A stretch of DNA of 64,000 nucleotides. Source: Acrocarpospora macrocephala. GTDB lineage: Bacteria; Actinomycetota; Actinomycetes; Streptosporangiales; Streptosporangiaceae. Within the stretch, counting starts at the first letter, position 1, and each line of letters opens with the position of its first letter. Where the stretch lies: positions 28,812 through 92,811 of the forward strand of contig NZ_BLAE01000043.1 in the NCBI RefSeq assembly GCF_009687865.1. Direction: 5' to 3'. Position numbers and translations under genes: made by a program. Shown piece by piece: positions 62,333 through 64,000 of this stretch. Under the pieces are notes generated by a model. That model ran no database searches. It was not told where the DNA came from and worked only from the letters and a program-made list of their open reading frames with translations.

Positions 62333-63528
62333 TGACGCGGACCATTCTTGAAGTTCACGTGCTCCAGACGGTTCCGCCGAGCTGTCTGAACCGTGATGAC
62401 ACGGGGACCCCGAAGACTGCCATGTACGGCGGGGTACGGCGCGCGCGTGTCTCCAGTCAGGCGTGGAAACGAGCGACACGGCGTGCGTTCCACGACTCGC
62501 TGGACCCCAGCGAGTTGGGTGTCCGTACCAGGCGGGTCGCCGAACTTCTGGCTGAGCGAATCTTGGAGCGGGATGGCTCCATCGAGCAGGCCCAAGCGTG
62601 GGCCCTGGCCGCCGAGGCCGTTCAGACGGCGACAGGTTCCAAAATCGAGGTACCAAAACGAAAGGCGGAGTCCAAGAGCAAAGAAGGCCCCGAAGCCGCG
62701 CCGGAATCCAAGTATCTGATGTTCCTCAGCGCCAGCCAGCTCGATGGCCTGGCCGAGCTCGCCGTCAAGGGACATGGCGCCGGCAAGGACTTCTTCAAGG
62801 ACAAGGCGACCAAGGATCGCGCCAGGCAAATCGCCAGCAGTCGCCACTCGATCGATATCGCCTTGTTCGGGCGCATGGTGGCCGACGATGCCGACATCAA
62901 CGTCGACGCGGCGGCACAGGTCGCGCATGCCATCAGCGTGCACCAGGTGGACAACGAATCCGACTACTACACGGCGGTGGACGACTACAAGATCCGGGAG
63001 GACGACGATCTAGGCGCGGGCATGATCGGCACCGTTGAGTTCAACTCCGCCACCCTCTACCGGTACGCGGCCGTCGACATCGATCTGCTCCGCAAGAACC
63101 TCGGCAAGGGGCTACAAGAAGACGAACCGCTAACCGAGCCCCTCCGCCGAGCGACGGAAGCGTTCGTCGAATGCTTCCTTACCTCGCTCCCCACCGGAAA
63201 GCTCAACACTTTCGCTAACCATACGCTCCCCGACGCGGTGGTGATCAAGGTGCGCTCGGCACGGCCTATCAATTTCGTGGCGGCGTTCGAGGAACCCTGC
63301 CGCGTTGAACCGGAGATCGGCGGGCACCTGCGCCAAGCGTCCGAGCTGCTGGCCGCCTACATCCCCGAAGTCGAGACGGCGTATGGAATGCCCGAAGACA
63401 CCCCGACGTGGGTGCTGAGAGTCGGAAAGAACACCGAAGCGCTCTCCGACCTTGGTCGTGAACTGCCGCTCGGGGAAATGGTGGCTTCGATCGGCGCGGA
63501 GATCGTCCGGCGGCAGGGTGGGGCATGA
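62332..63528 (+). CDS. casC: Cascade backbone subunit Cas7e (CasC/Cse4)
   Basis: 398 residues. The N-terminal signature LQTVPPSCLNRDDTGTPKTA, then YGGVRRARVSSQAWKRATR, is diagnostic of Cas7e. ELLAERILERDGS and YTAVDDYKIREDDDLGAGMIG continue the pattern. A Lys/Glu-rich stretch at about 105-125 (VPKRKAESKSKEGPEAAP) looks like a flexible loop. Six copies normally form the helical backbone that binds the crRNA spacer. Confidence 0.96.
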   Translation: MTRTILEVHVLQTVPPSCLNRDDTGTPKTAMYGGVRRARVSSQAWKRATRRAFHDSLDPSELGVRTRRVAELLAERILERDGSIEQAQAWALAAEAVQTATGSKIEVPKRKAESKSKEGPEAAPESKYLMFLSASQLDGLAELAVKGHGAGKDFFKDKATKDRARQIASSRHSIDIALFGRMVADDADINVDAAAQVAHAISVHQVDNESDYYTAVDDYKIREDDDLGAGMIGTVEFNSATLYRYAAVDIDLLRKNLGKGLQEDEPLTEPLRRATEAFVECFLTSLPTGKLNTFANHTLPDAVVIKVRSARPINFVAAFEEPCRVEPEIGGHLRQASELLAAYIPEVETAYGMPEDTPTWVLRVGKNTEALSDLGRELPLGEMVASIGAEIVRRQGGA

Positions 63529-64000
63529 GCGTTCTGCTTATGCAGCTCGCTGGGCCTTTACAGTCCTGGGGAGCTTCCTCGCGCTTCGCCCGGAGGACCA
63601 CGGAATCTGCACCCACCAAAAGCGCAGTGGTCGGATTGCTGGCTGCGGCGCTGGGGCGGCTACGGTCTGACGATATCTCTGATCTCTCCGGTCTTCTCTT
63701 CGGCGTACGCGTCGATCAGCGTGGCACCCTGCTTCGCGATTTCCACACCGCGCACCGGTTCGTCAGCGGGGACGCGATGCCCGTCTCGGAGCGTTTCTAC
63801 CTGGCCGACGCCGTTTTCGTAGCGGCGGTCGAAGGCGAGAAGGACCTCATCGAACAATTGCACCAGGCGCTCCGTAGGCCAACCTTTCTTCCCTACCTGG
63901 GACGACGTTCCTGCCCACCCACCCGCCCGATCGATCTGGGTGTCCACCACGATCGGACACTTGAAGAAGCTCTTCGTCAGGAAGAGTGGCGGGCCTCGCG
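63525..64000 (+). CDS. casD: Cascade subunit Cas5e (CasD), 3' end outside window
   Basis: The first 158 codons from ATG 63525 (4-nt overlap with cas7e) are in the window. The protein opens MSVLLMQLAGPLQSWG, then SAPTKSAVVGLLAAALGR, the Cas5e signature. FHTAHRFVSGDAMPVSERFYLADAVFVAAVEG and PYLGRRSCPPTRPI follow as expected. It binds the 5' handle of the crRNA. Cas6e, Cas1 and Cas2 would be expected beyond the right edge. Confidence 0.96.
   Translation, partial: MSVLLMQLAGPLQSWGASSRFARRTTESAPTKSAVVGLLAAALGRLRSDDISDLSGLLFGVRVDQRGTLLRDFHTAHRFVSGDAMPVSERFYLADAVFVAAVEGEKDLIEQLHQALRRPTFLPYLGRRSCPPTRPIDLGVHHDRTLEEALRQEEWRAS

Overview
The window is high-GC DNA with dense, often 4-nt overlapping genes, TAT/lipobox exporters, ROK/LacI/GntR regulators and an FxSxx-COOH peptide cluster. 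This points to a filamentous actinomycete, most likely of the Streptosporangiales (inference from gene content and codon use, not from a search). No rRNA or tRNA gene was recognised.

Left part (1-19.1 kb): a tandem-AAA+ membrane protein running off the left edge, a 2-oxoglutarate/Fe(II) oxygenase, a DoxX protein, a 14-TM drug exporter, a putative esterase and a TPR/membrane protein. A beta-glucoside locus follows. It has a GH1 and a GH3 glycosidase with a LacI regulator on the minus strand, headed by two identical palindromic operators. Next come a ROK regulator and a divergent carbohydrate ABC importer (binding protein plus two permeases, no ATPase).

Middle (19.1-27.5 kb): an FxSxx-COOH type RiPP locus. 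I found a 56-residue precursor ending in F-Q-S-A-I (22062-22232, minus). It sits between a divergent NB-ARC/TPR protein (FxsT) and a downstream pair encoding a SIR2-like NADase-type protein and an nSTAND1 NTPase with a TPR-like tail. An FxsB radical SAM/SPASM maturase and a HExxH protein complete the locus. The usual TIR-like FxsC was not seen; the SIR2/STAND pair may take its place. This is the most unusual system in the window.

27.6-42.1 kb: soluble transhydrogenase (sthA), a small unknown protein, then a catabolic/transport block. The block has an FAD monooxygenase, an alpha/beta hydrolase, a complete Dpp-type ABC importer and a gamma-glutamyltransferase-like enzyme on the minus strand. 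A cupin-like protein, an MFS exporter and an FCD-type GntR regulator lie on the plus strand.

42.2-64 kb: a type I-E CRISPR-Cas defence island. The cas operon cas3-cas8e-cse2-cas7e-cas5e (cut by the right edge) follows a 13-repeat array. Upstream are a 31+7 repeat array apparently interrupted by a short inverted-repeat element, a 5-repeat array, an 8-repeat leaderless relic and a two-repeat relic. Three arrays share a duplicated leader of about 170 bp. One leader copy was duplicated with a neighbouring HATPase/GntR-fold gene, which survives as a pseudogene next to the cas operon. An AbiEi/AbiEii toxin-antitoxin pair, a purC gene coupled to a GntR/UTRA regulator, and a hydrolase/HTH pair are interspersed.
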